NCBI GenBank assembly: GCA_901420285.1
Contig: CABDVE010000001.1
Span: 992,001 to 1,056,000, forward strand
Reading direction: 5' to 3'
DNA length: 64,000 nt
Source of the DNA: Stutzerimonas stutzeri
GTDB lineage: Bacteria; Pseudomonadota; Gammaproteobacteria; Enterobacterales; Pasteurellaceae
Shown: piece after piece, positions 19,615 to 30,280 of the stretch
Layout: the number at the start of each line of letters is the position of its first letter
Numbering within the stretch: the first letter of the stretch is position 1
Translations under genes and position numbers: made by a program
Notes under the pieces: model-generated
What the model was told of the DNA's origin: nothing
Seen by the model: only the letters and a program-made list of their open reading frames with translations
Database searches by the model: none

Positions 19615-21678
19615 ATGAAAAAAACTAATATGCCATTAAATTTAATCGCGCTATGCATAACAGGGACCTATTCTCTTGCAGTTTATGCGGACAAAATACG
19701 TGATATGAATATGTTAGACGAAATCACTGTGACCGGTGAAAAATTCGAACGTAGTCAATCATCTACTGGTTCAAGCACATCCGTGGTAACCGCCGATCAA
19801 CTCAAACGAGAAACTAATTTACTGTCTGCGACCCAATTATTAAAACGCGATGTGAATATTTTAGACACTGGCTTGGGCAATGACTTACCTACTGTGCGTG
19901 GCGTTGACGGATCCGGTCCAGCTGTAGGTGCGGTGGCATTTTTTGCCGGTTCACGCCCAAGACTAAATATGCAAATTGACGGCAGAACGTCCAGCTATAA
20001 CGAACTGGCGTTCGGTACAAAATCTCTGTGGGATATGAAACAGGTAGAAATCTATCGTGGGGCGCAAAGCTATGCCCAAGGGCGTAACGCCATTGCCGGT
20101 GCGGTAGTCATGACCAGCAATGATCCAACGCAAGAATGGGAAGGTGCAGCGAAATTGAATATAGGGAATCATCGATTGGCGCAAACAGCAGCCCTGATTT
20201 CAGGCCCTGTGGTGAAAGACGAATTAGCATTTCGTTTAAGCGTAGATCATCAACAACGAGAAACTGCTGTGGATTTACCGCATTATGATCCCGTTGGTAA
20301 CCCACGTTGGTTTAAAGCCACCAATACCCGCGCCAAATTACTGTGGACCCCGTCTGCATTGCCGGATCTCTATAGCCGTTTAACGTTCAATCATTTAAAC
20401 GCAAGAGCGCCACAAAGCGAAACAGAGTTACAACCTAATTCACCACGTTACACGCCGGAACGCCCGGTATTCCAAACACGCTCTGCCAGCACCATTTGGG
20501 ACATTGGCTATCAACTCTCAGAGCATTGGAAATGGGAAAATAAATTGGTTTATACCCACTTTATTCACGATAGAAAAACGACGTCGCCATTCAACACTGC
20601 ATTGCCGCCAAATCGTCGAGGTGTTCCGGCTCGCGTTGATGGCAATGAATTCCAAATTGAACCCATTGTAAAATACGAAAGTGAAAAATACCGTGGTTTA
20701 TTTGGTTTGTTCTATTTCAATGCGAAACAAGATGAAAGTGTTACGATGCTCAACGGACGCATTGCTCGCACGCCGATTACGACAAATTTTAATGATAAAA
20801 CGAAAACCAAGGCGGCCTTTGGTGAAATTACCTTTACACCGGATATTCCGTTTGAATTGACGCTTTCTGCTCGCTATGAACAGGAACATCATCAGCGTAA
20901 AGGCAAAAGTGCGATGTTTTCCATCAACCGGGATAAAAAATACAATGTCTTCCTGCCAAAAGCAGACATTGCATGGAAAATTAACGATGATCAACGCTTA
21001 GGCTTTAAAGTAGGCAAAGGTTACAATCCGGGCGGTGCCGGTGTGACTTTCGGTGTGCCGTACACCAGCTATGAATATGACGCGGAATATGTCTGGAACT
21101 ACGAACTTTATCATCGTTGGACATCCGCAGATAAACGCCTACGCATTAACAGCAACCTATTCTATAACGACTACAAAGACATGCAGTTACCGTTCACTCT
21201 TGGTCCAAATTCCATCGTGATCCGCAATGCCGATAAAGTCGTCACCTATGGTGCGGAAATCAATACCGAATGGCAGGCCACGGAGAAACTGGCACTCAAC
21301 GCAGGCATCGGGATGTTAAAAACCGATATCAAACGTTATCCAAACAGCGGCATTGAAGGGAATAAACTTGCTCGCGCACCAAGTTTCAGCGGAAAAGTGG
21401 GGGCCAATTATCGCCTTCTTGACCATCTAGAAATTGGTACCAATTACAGCTACAACAGCAGTTATTATTCCACTGCTGACAACTTGGCCAATGGTAGAGT
21501 AGGGCATTATGACCAACTTGATGTTTATTTAGCGTACGACTTTAAGCATGCCAGAATCACGCTTTATGCCGACAACGTGCTTAACTCACGCAAAGATATC
21601 TTACTCGTACCGCGCTCAGGCGACATTACCCGTCAGCCGGAACGCCAAATTGGGCTTTCTACCGAGTTAAGATTCTAA
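19615..21678 (+). CDS. TonB-dependent outer-membrane siderophore receptor
   Basis: 687 residues from the ATG at 19615, chosen because it has AAAGGTG upstream and opens a signal peptide (MKKTNMPLNLIALCITGTYS...YA). The TonB box DEITVTG follows the mature N-terminus, then the plug (VVTADQLKRETNLLSATQLLKR; VEIYRGAQSYAQGRNAIAGAVVM) and a 22-strand barrel ending with the aromatic RQIGLSTELRF. The import genes behind it fit a ferric-siderophore receptor of the FyuA-like group. The ligand cannot be read from sequence. It lies four bases before the first ABC gene. Confidence 0.9.
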   Translation: MKKTNMPLNLIALCITGTYSLAVYADKIRDMNMLDEITVTGEKFERSQSSTGSSTSVVTADQLKRETNLLSATQLLKRDVNILDTGLGNDLPTVRGVDGSGPAVGAVAFFAGSRPRLNMQIDGRTSSYNELAFGTKSLWDMKQVEIYRGAQSYAQGRNAIAGAVVMTSNDPTQEWEGAAKLNIGNHRLAQTAALISGPVVKDELAFRLSVDHQQRETAVDLPHYDPVGNPRWFKATNTRAKLLWTPSALPDLYSRLTFNHLNARAPQSETELQPNSPRYTPERPVFQTRSASTIWDIGYQLSEHWKWENKLVYTHFIHDRKTTSPFNTALPPNRRGVPARVDGNEFQIEPIVKYESEKYRGLFGLFYFNAKQDESVTMLNGRIARTPITTNFNDKTKTKAAFGEITFTPDIPFELTLSARYEQEHHQRKGKSAMFSINRDKKYNVFLPKADIAWKINDDQRLGFKVGKGYNPGGAGVTFGVPYTSYEYDAEYVWNYELYHRWTSADKRLRINSNLFYNDYKDMQLPFTLGPNSIVIRNADKVVTYGAEINTEWQATEKLALNAGIGMLKTDIKRYPNSGIEGNKLARAPSFSGKVGANYRLLDHLEIGTNYSYNSSYYSTADNLANGRVGHYDQLDVYLAYDFKHARITLYADNVLNSRKDILLVPRSGDITRQPERQIGLSTELRF

Positions 21679-21681
21679 GCA

Positions 21682-23406
21682 ATGAGTCAGCAGCACCAAC
21701 AAATTTGCCAACCTGTTGCCGCGCAATTACGCGCCTCAATGTGGTTGGCAACCTTCGCGCAAGGCTTAAAAATCGGAATTTGGCTTTTGATGATCCACAT
21801 TGTGTTCACCGTCAGCCAATCTCTTACGTTTCCTTATTGGCAGATTTTTGCGCTGCTTGCCATTTCCATTTTGTATTACACCTGCAAAATTAAAGCGCAC
21901 GACAAATCTCATTATGCGGCCTTTGAATTGGAAAAAATGCTACGCCAACAGCTTGCGAAAAAAATCAGTCAATTATCGTTAGGCAAAGTCAATGAAATCG
22001 GTTCAGGCGGTTTAACCAAAGTGCTGTGCGATGACGTAAACGAATTGCACACCTTTGTTGCCGATGCACCGCCCCTTAAAGCAGAGGCTTATTCCACACC
22101 GATTTTCGTGTTGGCGGCATTGTTTTGGTTAAATTGGCAAATGGCATTGGCTGTAGTGATTTTCCTTGTCGTATTGTTTACGATTCTGCAACGTTTAATG
22201 CAAAAAAGCCGCTTGAATTATCGTGATTACGGTGCTGCCGTGAGCCGAATTAATAGCGCGATTATTGAATATATTCAAGGTATGAGCACGATTCGCACCT
22301 TTGATGCGGGACAAAGTTCGTACAGCCGTTTTAGCACCGCATTGGAAAATTTTAATCAGGTTATCTTCGCTTTTTTAGCTAAAGTGGGCGCGCCAACACG
22401 TCTTGCCCGTTCGCTCTTTACGCCAATGCCGATCATGTTGTTTTTGATCTTGTTAGGCGTGTATTTACACTCGCTTGCGCTGCTTTCCACTTTTGGCTTT
22501 TTTGCCTTTTTAGTGTTAGCCGCCGGGTTAATTGAAACCATGCATCCTTACATGGGGCTGTTTCATTTGTTGGAACGCTCCCGTGCTGCCATTGAACGCA
22601 TTAACGAAATAAAAACGTTGGAAAATGCCACCGCACTTTTACCGCTACAAACGCCGAAGGGGTATGCTGTTCAATTTGAACAGGTCAATTTCAGTTATGA
22701 TGCCGACAAAAACACGCTACAAGATATTGACTTTATTGTGCCACAAAATAGTTTTACTGCCATTATTGGCACTTCAGGCTCCGGCAAAACCACCTTACTC
22801 AATTTGCTGTTGCGCTTTTGGGATGTCGATAGCGGAAAAATCACCTTAGGTGGTGCGGATATTCGTCATATGGAACAGGATCAACTTATGAAATATTGTT
22901 CGGTCGTATTTCAGGATAATTTCTTATTTTCTTGCTCTATTGCCGAAAACATCGCTTACGGCATAGAAAATGTGACGGAAGAAGCCATTATCAATGCCGC
23001 CAAACAAGCCCGTATTCACGACTTTATTATGACCTTGCCGGAGCAATATCAAACGAAAGTGGGTGAACGCGGACAATTATTGTCAGGCGGACAAAAACAA
23101 CGTATCAGTATAGCCCGCGCCTTTTTACAAAATCGCCCGATTTTATTGCTAGACGAACCCACGGCTTTTTCCGATGCGAAAAACGAGGCGGATTTAATGC
23201 AGGCATTTCATGCGCTGATGCAAAATAAAACAGTGATCATGGTGGCGCATCGCCTGTCTAGCATTACCCAAGCCGATCAAATTATTTATTTAGAGAACGG
23301 CAAAATCATTGCTCAAGGCAATCACCAAGCCTTGTTGCAAACCAATGTCGCCTATCAAACCCTTTGGGCAGAATATCAACAGGCAAAATCTTGGACGATA
23401 CATTAG
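21682..23406 (+). CDS. ABC permease-ATPase half-transporter, YbtP/IrtA-like
   Basis: 574 residues: six membrane segments (about 15-310), then an ATPase domain with Walker A GTSGSGKTT, signature LSGGQKQR and Walker B ILLLDEPTAFSD. The D-loop AFSD departs from the usual SALD, which hints at an asymmetric pair with the next gene. It should form a heterodimer with that protein and bring ferric siderophore or iron across the inner membrane, an importer built on an exporter-type fold as in YbtPQ. A repeat copy (22333-22344) encodes Ser-Thr-Ala-Leu-Glu, and a canonical uptake signal lies at 22630-22638. Confidence 0.88.
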   Translation: MSQQHQQICQPVAAQLRASMWLATFAQGLKIGIWLLMIHIVFTVSQSLTFPYWQIFALLAISILYYTCKIKAHDKSHYAAFELEKMLRQQLAKKISQLSLGKVNEIGSGGLTKVLCDDVNELHTFVADAPPLKAEAYSTPIFVLAALFWLNWQMALAVVIFLVVLFTILQRLMQKSRLNYRDYGAAVSRINSAIIEYIQGMSTIRTFDAGQSSYSRFSTALENFNQVIFAFLAKVGAPTRLARSLFTPMPIMLFLILLGVYLHSLALLSTFGFFAFLVLAAGLIETMHPYMGLFHLLERSRAAIERINEIKTLENATALLPLQTPKGYAVQFEQVNFSYDADKNTLQDIDFIVPQNSFTAIIGTSGSGKTTLLNLLLRFWDVDSGKITLGGADIRHMEQDQLMKYCSVVFQDNFLFSCSIAENIAYGIENVTEEAIINAAKQARIHDFIMTLPEQYQTKVGERGQLLSGGQKQRISIARAFLQNRPILLLDEPTAFSDAKNEADLMQAFHALMQNKTVIMVAHRLSSITQADQIIYLENGKIIAQGNHQALLQTNVAYQTLWAEYQQAKSWTIH

Positions 23407-23414
23407 AGAATGTT

Positions 23415-25187
23415 ATGCAATCTTACTTTAATCCCGAAACTCAACGCGTAAAAAGCCTGTGGCAAACTTATCACGCCTTATTTGCCGCCGCCCAACAGCA
23501 ACAAAGCGCATTCTTACGCTGTCTCGCTTTTGCAGCACTGTCTGCAACCTTATTCGGCGTGGCTATCGGCTTGCTGTATCCGCTGCTTTTGGCATTAGAA
23601 CAAACTGAAGCAGGGCAAAGTGCGGTCATTTTTTGGAGTGTTTTATGTGGCGTGCTTTTAATCGTCAGCCTCCTTTTCCGCATTTGGGCGGAATATTATG
23701 ACACCAAAGGCGATTCATTTTTGGCGACATATCAATTAAGACGTCAACTGGGCGAAAAACTTCGCCGCGTATCTCTTGCCGTCCTCAGTGGATTTCGTGC
23801 AGGCGAACTCAGTGCCGTTGCCATCCAAAGTATTAATGAAGCGACGAATTACGCTTTCAGTTTAATCAGTATTCTAATTTACGGCATCGTAACACCGGTG
23901 TCTGCCGCCCTTTGTCTTTGTTTCTTTGATTACCGCTTTGGGCTGCTGATCTTCATTATTTTTCCGCTTATCGTGCCACTTTATTTATGGCGGAGAAAAG
24001 CTTTCCGTCGTGGATTTAGTATTTTGGCAGAAGCTAATCAGCGACTTAAAGGCGAAACCATTGAGTTTGTGCAAGGTTTGGAAATTCTGAAATCAACAGG
24101 GCAAACTGAAAACAAACAACATATTTTCAACCGTGTGATTGAAGATGTCGCCAACATTCAATGCATCGGCACAAAAAAAGGCGAACGTCCGAATTTGATT
24201 ATTACCTCAAGCATTCAATTCAGCCTGATTGCCGTATTAATTGTTGGCACATTTTGGGTGATTTCCGGTAGCGCCCATTGGGTATTGTTAGCCACAGTGC
24301 TGATTTTAATTGCGCGAATTTCAGATGTATTGAACTTCTTTGTGCAAATGTTTTCGCTCTTAGAAATTTTTGTGATTAGCTGTGAAAAATTTGAAAAACT
24401 GATGGCATTGCCTGAATTGGCGGAAAATCATGGCAGCAGATTACCCACAGATTATCGTATTCGCTATGAGCATGTCCGCTTTGGTTATAATGCTGAAAAA
24501 ACCATCCTAAACGACATTAATCTAGACATAAAACCTAACAGCCTCAATGCTTTTGTGGGCACCAGCGGTTGTGGTAAAACAACATTACTTCGCTTGTTGT
24601 TGCGTTATGCTGATCCGCAATCAGGGCGAATTACGATCGGCGGTGTCGATATTCGGGATGTTAGCCAAGAACAGCTCATGCGCTTAATTTCTGTGGTGTT
24701 TCAAGACGTGTATTTATTCCAAGACAGTGTATTAAATAACATCCGAATGGCAAAACCCAATGTCACCGATGAAGAGGTGATTCACGCCTGTAAACTTGCC
24801 CAATGCCACGATTTTATTCAGGCATTACCACAAGGCTATCAAACGCAAGTTAATGAAATTGGGAGTAATTTTTCCGGCGGTGAAAAGCAACGACTTGCTA
24901 TCGCCCGCGCGATTTTAAAAGACGCACCGATTCTCATTTTAGATGAACCGACAGCATCGTTGGATACCCGCAATGAGCTGGCAGTGCAAAAAGCGTTGGA
25001 TCAGCTGGTTAAAGACAAAACCGTGTTGATTATCGCTCACCGACTTTCCACCATTGTGGGCGCGCATTGCATTTATGTGTTGGAAAACGGCAACATTGCC
25101 GAACAAGGCACGCATCAAACACTCTTAGATCAAAAAGGACGTTATGCAGCGTTTTGGCAATGCCAACAAGGCAACATCACTCACTAA
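23415..25187 (+). CDS. ABC permease-ATPase half-transporter, YbtQ/IrtB-like
   Basis: 590 residues from the ATG at 23415 (MQSYFNPETQ, with AGAGAATG upstream). Membrane domain about 45-320; Walker A GTSGCGKTT, signature FSGGEKQR, Walker B ILILDEPTASLD, and switch His in LIIAHRLSTI. Its D-loop is standard, unlike its partner's. It starts eight bases after that gene and overlaps the MFS gene by 44 bases, so the four genes form one tight operon. A canonical uptake signal lies at 23618-23626. Confidence 0.9.
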   Translation: MQSYFNPETQRVKSLWQTYHALFAAAQQQQSAFLRCLAFAALSATLFGVAIGLLYPLLLALEQTEAGQSAVIFWSVLCGVLLIVSLLFRIWAEYYDTKGDSFLATYQLRRQLGEKLRRVSLAVLSGFRAGELSAVAIQSINEATNYAFSLISILIYGIVTPVSAALCLCFFDYRFGLLIFIIFPLIVPLYLWRRKAFRRGFSILAEANQRLKGETIEFVQGLEILKSTGQTENKQHIFNRVIEDVANIQCIGTKKGERPNLIITSSIQFSLIAVLIVGTFWVISGSAHWVLLATVLILIARISDVLNFFVQMFSLLEIFVISCEKFEKLMALPELAENHGSRLPTDYRIRYEHVRFGYNAEKTILNDINLDIKPNSLNAFVGTSGCGKTTLLRLLLRYADPQSGRITIGGVDIRDVSQEQLMRLISVVFQDVYLFQDSVLNNIRMAKPNVTDEEVIHACKLAQCHDFIQALPQGYQTQVNEIGSNFSGGEKQRLAIARAILKDAPILILDEPTASLDTRNELAVQKALDQLVKDKTVLIIAHRLSTIVGAHCIYVLENGNIAEQGTHQTLLDQKGRYAAFWQCQQGNITH

Positions 25188-26379
25188 GCAGGATTGGGCA
25201 ATCCTTGCCACGACCGCCGGTTTTAAATTCTGCATAGTGGCGTTTTATATGATTGGTCTCATCACCATGTTAAAAGAGATAGGGTTCGATCTTAAACAGC
25301 TTAGTTGGTTCTATTTGCTTGGTGGAATGGAAATGGCGAAATTCATCGTCTCGCCGTTAATTGAACGCTATCGTCTCAAGCGTATCGGGCAATTTCGCGG
25401 CTGGCTATGCCTTTCCTCGTTAATCATTTTTATTGCCTTATTCATGTTGCATTTCATCCAACCGCAACGGGATTTTACACAGCTTATGGTGGCGTGTGTG
25501 CTATTGAACCTAAGCAGTCTATTTTTCGGTTGTGCGGCGTTGGGGCTGACGTGTGCCATCCTGCCTTTTGAGCAACGTGGCTTTGGCGGTGTCATTCAAG
25601 TGATCGCAGGACGAGTGGGTAAAATGCTTGGCGGCGGTTTGGTGTTACTGATTTATCATCATTACGGCTGGCAAAGTGCGGTGGATTTAATCAGTGTTTT
25701 TGCGCTACTGCTGCTCCTACAAATCAGCCTATATTCCGAACCTACAGTTACGGCTGAATCGCAAAATCCGCCATTGCATTTTTTATTCACACGGTTTTTC
25801 CACTTTTGGCAACAACCGCACATTTCATTTCGTTGGTTGATTTTATTGTTATTTGTGTTTATTCCCAGCGGCATGGTGGTCAGTAGTTTCATTCCTCGAC
25901 TCAACGCTTTGGGTTGGAGCAGCCAACATATTGGGCTATTACTTTCCGTATTCGAACCCCTTTGTGCTATCGCCTTTGCGCCGCTAAGTGGTCTATTACT
26001 CAAAAAATATTCTCGGGTTTCTGTCACCCAATGGGTATTATTTAGTCAAATTTTTGCCTTCTGCTTATTTATTTTATTTGAATATGTCGGCACGGATTTT
26101 CCTTATCTTATCGCCGCGCCGATTTTATTGTTAAGCATCACATACGCGTTGCTGGTGCCGTGCTTGCTCGCCATGATTATGGATAAATCCAATCAAACTT
26201 ACGCCACGCTCGACAGCGCATTGCAATTCTCCGTCGCCCTCTTCGGCGCTTACCTAGCAGGCTTTGCCTCTCTCCGTCTCGCGCATGCCTTTGGCTATCT
26301 CACAGTTTACCTCGTCGCCACCTTCATTGCCGTTGGAATATGGCGATTTTTGGGATGCCGAAAAGAAGCACTGTCTTAA
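25144..26379 (+). CDS. MFS transporter, YbtX/RhtX-like
   Basis: 411 residues with about 12 hydrophobic segments and no extra domains. In yersiniabactin loci the MFS protein YbtX follows ybtPQ, and RhtX/FptX proteins move whole siderophores across the inner membrane; the position here suggests such a role. The ATG at 25144 lies within the end of the preceding gene; a later start is possible but MQRFGNANKATSLTKQDWAIL leads directly into the first membrane segment. A canonical uptake signal is at 25675-25683. Confidence 0.85.
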   Translation: MQRFGNANKATSLTKQDWAILATTAGFKFCIVAFYMIGLITMLKEIGFDLKQLSWFYLLGGMEMAKFIVSPLIERYRLKRIGQFRGWLCLSSLIIFIALFMLHFIQPQRDFTQLMVACVLLNLSSLFFGCAALGLTCAILPFEQRGFGGVIQVIAGRVGKMLGGGLVLLIYHHYGWQSAVDLISVFALLLLLQISLYSEPTVTAESQNPPLHFLFTRFFHFWQQPHISFRWLILLLFVFIPSGMVVSSFIPRLNALGWSSQHIGLLLSVFEPLCAIAFAPLSGLLLKKYSRVSVTQWVLFSQIFAFCLFILFEYVGTDFPYLIAAPILLLSITYALLVPCLLAMIMDKSNQTYATLDSALQFSVALFGAYLAGFASLRLAHAFGYLTVYLVATFIAVGIWRFLGCRKEALS

Positions 26380-26416
26380 TTTCAAGATAATTTCCTACGG
26401 CATACTGCATATAAAA

Positions 26417-26465
26417 AACTGCACCTTAAATACATTGGTTTAATACTCATGTTTAAGGTGCAGTT
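26417..26465. repeat. small palindromic element, copy 3 (intact)
   Basis: Perfect 14-base arms AACTGCACCTTAAA (26417-26430) and TTTAAGGTGCAGTT (26452-26465) around a 21-base centre. It lies between the convergent ends of the MFS gene and pepA, and could terminate both. It shares sequence with copies at 2592 and 18816. Confidence 0.6.
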
Positions 26466-26480
26466 CATTGAAATCAGTTT

Positions 26481-26492
26481 CAATGCGGTGCT
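26481..26492 (-). repeat. AGCACCGCATTG dispersed repeat after the siderophore cassette
   Basis: Exact 12-mer in the extended form TTTCAATGCGGTGCTGTT, 15 bases beyond palindromic element copy 3 and just outside the pepA stop. Confidence 0.85.
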
Positions 26493-26507
26493 GTTACGCC
26501 ACTTGAT

Positions 26508-27983
26508 TTATTTCGTTTGGTTTATCAAGAACTGAGTTAATAAGGCCACAGGACGGCCGGTTGCGCCTTTGTTGGCGCCTTGCAGCCAAGCCGTGCCCGC
26601 AATGTCTAAATGTGCCCAGCGATATTTTTTTGTGAAGTTAGCGAGGAATGCGCCGGCAGTGCTGGCACCACCCCAACGGCCGCCGATGTTGGCCAGATCG
26701 GCAAACGGCGATTTGAGTTGTTCTTGGTATTCTTCGCTTAACGGCAAGCGCCACGCTTTGTCTGTGGTTTGGTGAGCGGCGTGCAGTAAATCGGCGGCTA
26801 AGTTCTCATCTTCGCAAATCAAGCCACTATTGTGTTGCCCTAAGGCTACTACGCAAGCGCCGGTAAGCGTCGCTACATCGATCAGTAATTGCGGCTCAAA
26901 ACGTTCCGCGTAAGTCAGCGCATCGCAAAGCACGAGGCGACCTTCCGCATCGGTATTCAATACTTCCACGGTCAAGCCGTTCATGGTGGTGAGAATATCG
27001 CCAGGACGATACGCGTTGCCATCCGGCAAATTTTCACAGCCGGCAAGTACACCGATAACGTTTAACGGTAAACCAAGTTGCGCAACGGCTGCCATGACAC
27101 CGAATACGGAGGCCGCGCCGCCCATATCGTATTTCATTTCGTCCATATCCGCCGCCGGTTTAAGGGAAATGCCGCCCGCGTCAAAAGTTAAACCTTTACC
27201 TACCAACACAATTGGTTTGGCGTTTTTATCGGGCGCGTTGTTGAAATGCAAAATCGACATATACGCCGGATTGGCCGACCCGCGTGAAACCGCTAAATAA
27301 GCGTTCATTCCTAGCTCTGCCATTTGCGTTTCATCAATCACTTCCAGAGAAAGCGCGCCGAATTCCGCGGCTAAATGCTTGGCTTGTTCGGCAAGATAGG
27401 CAGGATTGCAGATATTCGGTGGCATATTAGCGATATCGCGTGCCGCTTTCACGCCGGCACTAACGGCTTGTGCGTGAGCGATAGCGCGTTGTGCTTGCGG
27501 ACAGTCGGTATTGAAAATAAGGCTTTCCAATGCGGTGCTCTCAGGCTTTTCCGATTTGAAGCGATCAAAACGATAGTTTGTGTGCTCGATGATTTCGATG
27601 GCAAAACGTACGTTCCAATAAAGATCGCGATCTTTAATTTCGATTTCCGTTAAATAAGATACGACTTCGCGAATATTTGCGTTGTTTAACGCTTTTAGCA
27701 TGCTTTGAATCAGTTGGTTATAGCGGCGCTTGGTTAGTTCGCCTTTTTTGCCACAGCCGACGATCAGCACACGTTTTGTGGCAACACCCGGCAAATCGCG
27801 TAGTAACAGGGTTTGACCTAATTTGCCGGTAAGCTCGCCGGATTGGATTAAGCGGTTTAAATAACCTTGTGCAGCAAGGTCGATTTCATTGAAACTTTTA
27901 GAAAATTCGTTGTTCTCATACAGGCCTAAAACGATGCCGTCGGCGGCTTGAGAAAAGGCCTGGTTTTTTGCTTGATATTTCAT
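26508..27983 (-). CDS. pepA: leucyl aminopeptidase (M17)
   Basis: Two-metal cytosolic aminopeptidase of 491 residues; in E. coli PepA also binds DNA in Xer recombination and carAB control. The metal and catalytic blocks are visible: [29 protein letters not shown] and the family signature [14 protein letters not shown]. It is divergent from lptF, the same arrangement as in E. coli. A repeat copy (27528-27539) encodes Ser-Thr-Ala-Leu-Glu in the variable N-terminal domain. Confidence 0.95.
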   Translation of the reverse strand: MKYQAKNQAFSQAADGIVLGLYENNEFSKSFNEIDLAAQGYLNRLIQSGELTGKLGQTLLLRDLPGVATKRVLIVGCGKKGELTKRRYNQLIQSMLKALNNANIREVVSYLTEIEIKDRDLYWNVRFAIEIIEHTNYRFDRFKSEKPESTALESLIFNTDCPQAQRAIAHAQAVSAGVKAARDIANMPPNICNPAYLAEQAKHLAAEFGALSLEVIDETQMAELGMNAYLAVSRGSANPAYMSILHFNNAPDKNAKPIVLVGKGLTFDAGGISLKPAADMDEMKYDMGGAASVFGVMAAVAQLGLPLNVIGVLAGCENLPDGNAYRPGDILTTMNGLTVEVLNTDAEGRLVLCDALTYAERFEPQLLIDVATLTGACVVALGQHNSGLICEDENLAADLLHAAHQTTDKAWRLPLSEEYQEQLKSPFADLANIGGRWGGASTAGAFLANFTKKYRWAHLDIAGTAWLQGANKGATGRPVALLTQFLINQTK

Positions 27984-28091
27984 AGGATTTCCTTAAATCG
28001 CTGTCTAATTTAGCGAAAATAAGGTATCATACGCGCCCGATTTTATCCAGATTCCCTCCTGTTTTTTAGCAACAAAGCATAACGAAATAAG

Positions 28092-29186
28092 ATGATTTTA
28101 ACTCGATATTTAGCGAAAGAAGTGTTTAAAAGCCAAACGGCGATTTTATTCATTTTGCTATTGATTTTTTTCTGCCAACAACTGATACGCGTGTTGGGAT
28201 CTGCGGCAAACGGTAATGTACCGGCGGATTTGGTGTTTTCTTTGCTCGGACTTGGGATGCCGACCATGGCACAGTTAATGTTGCCGCTGTGTTTGTTTAT
28301 CGCTATTTTGCTCACTTTCGGACGTTTGTATGCGGAAAGCGAAATTACCGTAATGCGCGCTTGCGGTGTTGGTTCGCGTATTTTAGTACGCGTGGCGTTG
28401 TTGCTTTCTTTGTTCACCGCGGGACTCGCCGCCTATAATGCGTTATGGCTTTCGCCTTGGGCAATCGAAAAGCAAAGCACGCTGGTGGAAAATGCCAAAG
28501 CCAATCCGACCATGGGTGCGCTCTCTTCCGGTCAATTTATGTCTGCGGGCAACAATGATTTCGTATTGTTTATCGACGATATTCAAGGCGATCAAATTCA
28601 TGATGTGTATCTTTTCCAAACCGTACCGAAAGGGCAGAGCAAGCCTTCTGTAGTGACGGCGGAAAAAGGTGAATTGAAGGCTTTACCGAACGGCGACCAA
28701 GTGTTGAATTTGCAAAATGTGCAACGTGTGGAAGGCACAGCAATGTTGTCGGATTTTCGCATTACACATTTCGACGATTACCAAGCCTATTTGGGCTATC
28801 AAGTCGGCGATAACAAATCGGAGGAAGCCGCAGCGCTTTCTTCGGAGCAATTGTTGTCGCAAAATGGCACCGCATTGAAAGCCGAATTACACTGGCGAAT
28901 CAGTTTGATTTTAGCGGTGCCGCTGATGGCGCTTATCGCCGTACCGCTTAGTCGCGTGAATCCGCGCCAAGGTCGTTTTGCAAAAATTTTGCCGGCATTG
29001 TTGTTGTATCTTATTTATTTTTTGTTACAAAGTTCTTTCAAATCGGCCGGTTCTGCCGGTAAATTGGACGCCGCGATTTTTATGCCGATAACGAACGTGG
29101 CGTTCTTGTTACTCGGAATTTTATTAAATGCTTGGGACAGTGCGCCGATGTATAAATTCCGCCGTCTTTTAAACCGAAAAGGGTAA
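28092..29186 (+). CDS. lptF: LPS export permease LptF
   Basis: Inner-membrane subunit of the LptB2FG transporter that extracts lipopolysaccharide from the outer leaflet. 364 residues; membrane spans near 15-35, 55-75, 100-125 and a C-terminal group, enclosing a periplasmic beta-jellyroll (about 130-265). [20 protein letters not shown] is the typical N-terminus. It starts four bases before lptG. A near-copy of the repeat (GGCACCGCATTG at 28866) falls in the periplasmic domain as Gly-Thr-Ala-Leu. Confidence 0.95.
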   Translation: MILTRYLAKEVFKSQTAILFILLLIFFCQQLIRVLGSAANGNVPADLVFSLLGLGMPTMAQLMLPLCLFIAILLTFGRLYAESEITVMRACGVGSRILVRVALLLSLFTAGLAAYNALWLSPWAIEKQSTLVENAKANPTMGALSSGQFMSAGNNDFVLFIDDIQGDQIHDVYLFQTVPKGQSKPSVVTAEKGELKALPNGDQVLNLQNVQRVEGTAMLSDFRITHFDDYQAYLGYQVGDNKSEEAAALSSEQLLSQNGTALKAELHWRISLILAVPLMALIAVPLSRVNPRQGRFAKILPALLLYLIYFLLQSSFKSAGSAGKLDAAIFMPITNVAFLLLGILLNAWDSAPMYKFRRLLNRKG

Positions 29187-29189
29187 GCG

Positions 29190-30266
29190 ATGATGAATAC
29201 GTTAGACCGTTACATCGGTAAAAGCATTTTGGGGGCGATTTTTGCTACGTTGCTGACGCTCGTAGGGCTTTCGGCGATTATTAAATTCGTGGAACAATTT
29301 CGCAGCGTGGGTAAGGGCACGTATGACGTGCTGCAAGCAGTGGCGTTCACCGTTTTAACCGTGCCGAAAGATGTGGAAACGTTTTTCCCAATGGCGGCCT
29401 TACTCGGCGCGTTAATCGCGCTCGGCAATCTTGCCGGCCGCAGTGAATTGGTGGTGATGCAAGCTGCCGGTTTTTCTCGTTTTAACATCGGCATGGCGGT
29501 GATGAAAACTGCGTTGCCGTTGGTTGTATTAACCATGGTTATCGGCGAATGGGGTATTCCGCAAACGGAGCAATTTGCTCGCGATATGCGCGCTCGTGCC
29601 ATTTCCGGTGGTTCCGTACTTTCGGTGAAAAACGGCATATGGGCAAAAGATGGCAATAATTTTGTGTTTGTCCGTCGCGTAGGCAACGAGGCGCAGTTAA
29701 ACGACGTATATATTTACAGCTTTGATAACAGCCGTAATTTAAGTGAATTAAAACACGCTAAACAAGCGACTTATTCCTCCGCTGAAAATCAATGGCAATT
29801 GCATCAAGTGAATCATTCAGTGATCCAGAAAGACACGGTTGCGACCACTCATCGCGTAACGGAAGAATGGCAAACCAATTTAACGCCCGACAAACTCGGT
29901 GCGGTGTCCTTACGCCCTACCTCTTTATCGCTCAGTGGCTTGTATGAATATATTGCGTTTTTAAAAGAAACCGGGCAAGACGCTCGCCGTTTCGAACTCA
30001 CCTTCTGGCGGAAAATTTTCCAACCGCTTTCTGTTGGTGTGATGATGTTGTTGGCGCTGTCCTTTATTTTTGGCTCGTTACGTAGCGTAACCGCCGGCGC
30101 ACGAATCGTAACGGGAATTTGTTTCGGATTCTTATTTTATGTAGTGAATGAGATTTTTGGTCAAATGAGCGTCGTGTACGATATGCCGGCCGTGTTTGGC
30201 GCTTTAATTCCGAGCCTGTTGTTTATTGTCATTATCTGGTGGTTGTTAAGCCGAAAACGGGATTAG
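29190..30266 (+). CDS. lptG: LPS export permease LptG
   Basis: Partner of LptF, 358 residues with the same six-span plus jellyroll plan (MNTLDRYIGKSILGAIFATLLTLVG). Two ATG codons in tandem at 29190 and 29193; GGGTAAGCG precedes them. A bidirectional terminator follows the stop. Confidence 0.95.
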   Translation: MMNTLDRYIGKSILGAIFATLLTLVGLSAIIKFVEQFRSVGKGTYDVLQAVAFTVLTVPKDVETFFPMAALLGALIALGNLAGRSELVVMQAAGFSRFNIGMAVMKTALPLVVLTMVIGEWGIPQTEQFARDMRARAISGGSVLSVKNGIWAKDGNNFVFVRRVGNEAQLNDVYIYSFDNSRNLSELKHAKQATYSSAENQWQLHQVNHSVIQKDTVATTHRVTEEWQTNLTPDKLGAVSLRPTSLSLSGLYEYIAFLKETGQDARRFELTFWRKIFQPLSVGVMMLLALSFIFGSLRSVTAGARIVTGICFGFLFYVVNEIFGQMSVVYDMPAVFGALIPSLLFIVIIWWLLSRKRD

Positions 30267-30280
30267 GCATGATGAGTAAA

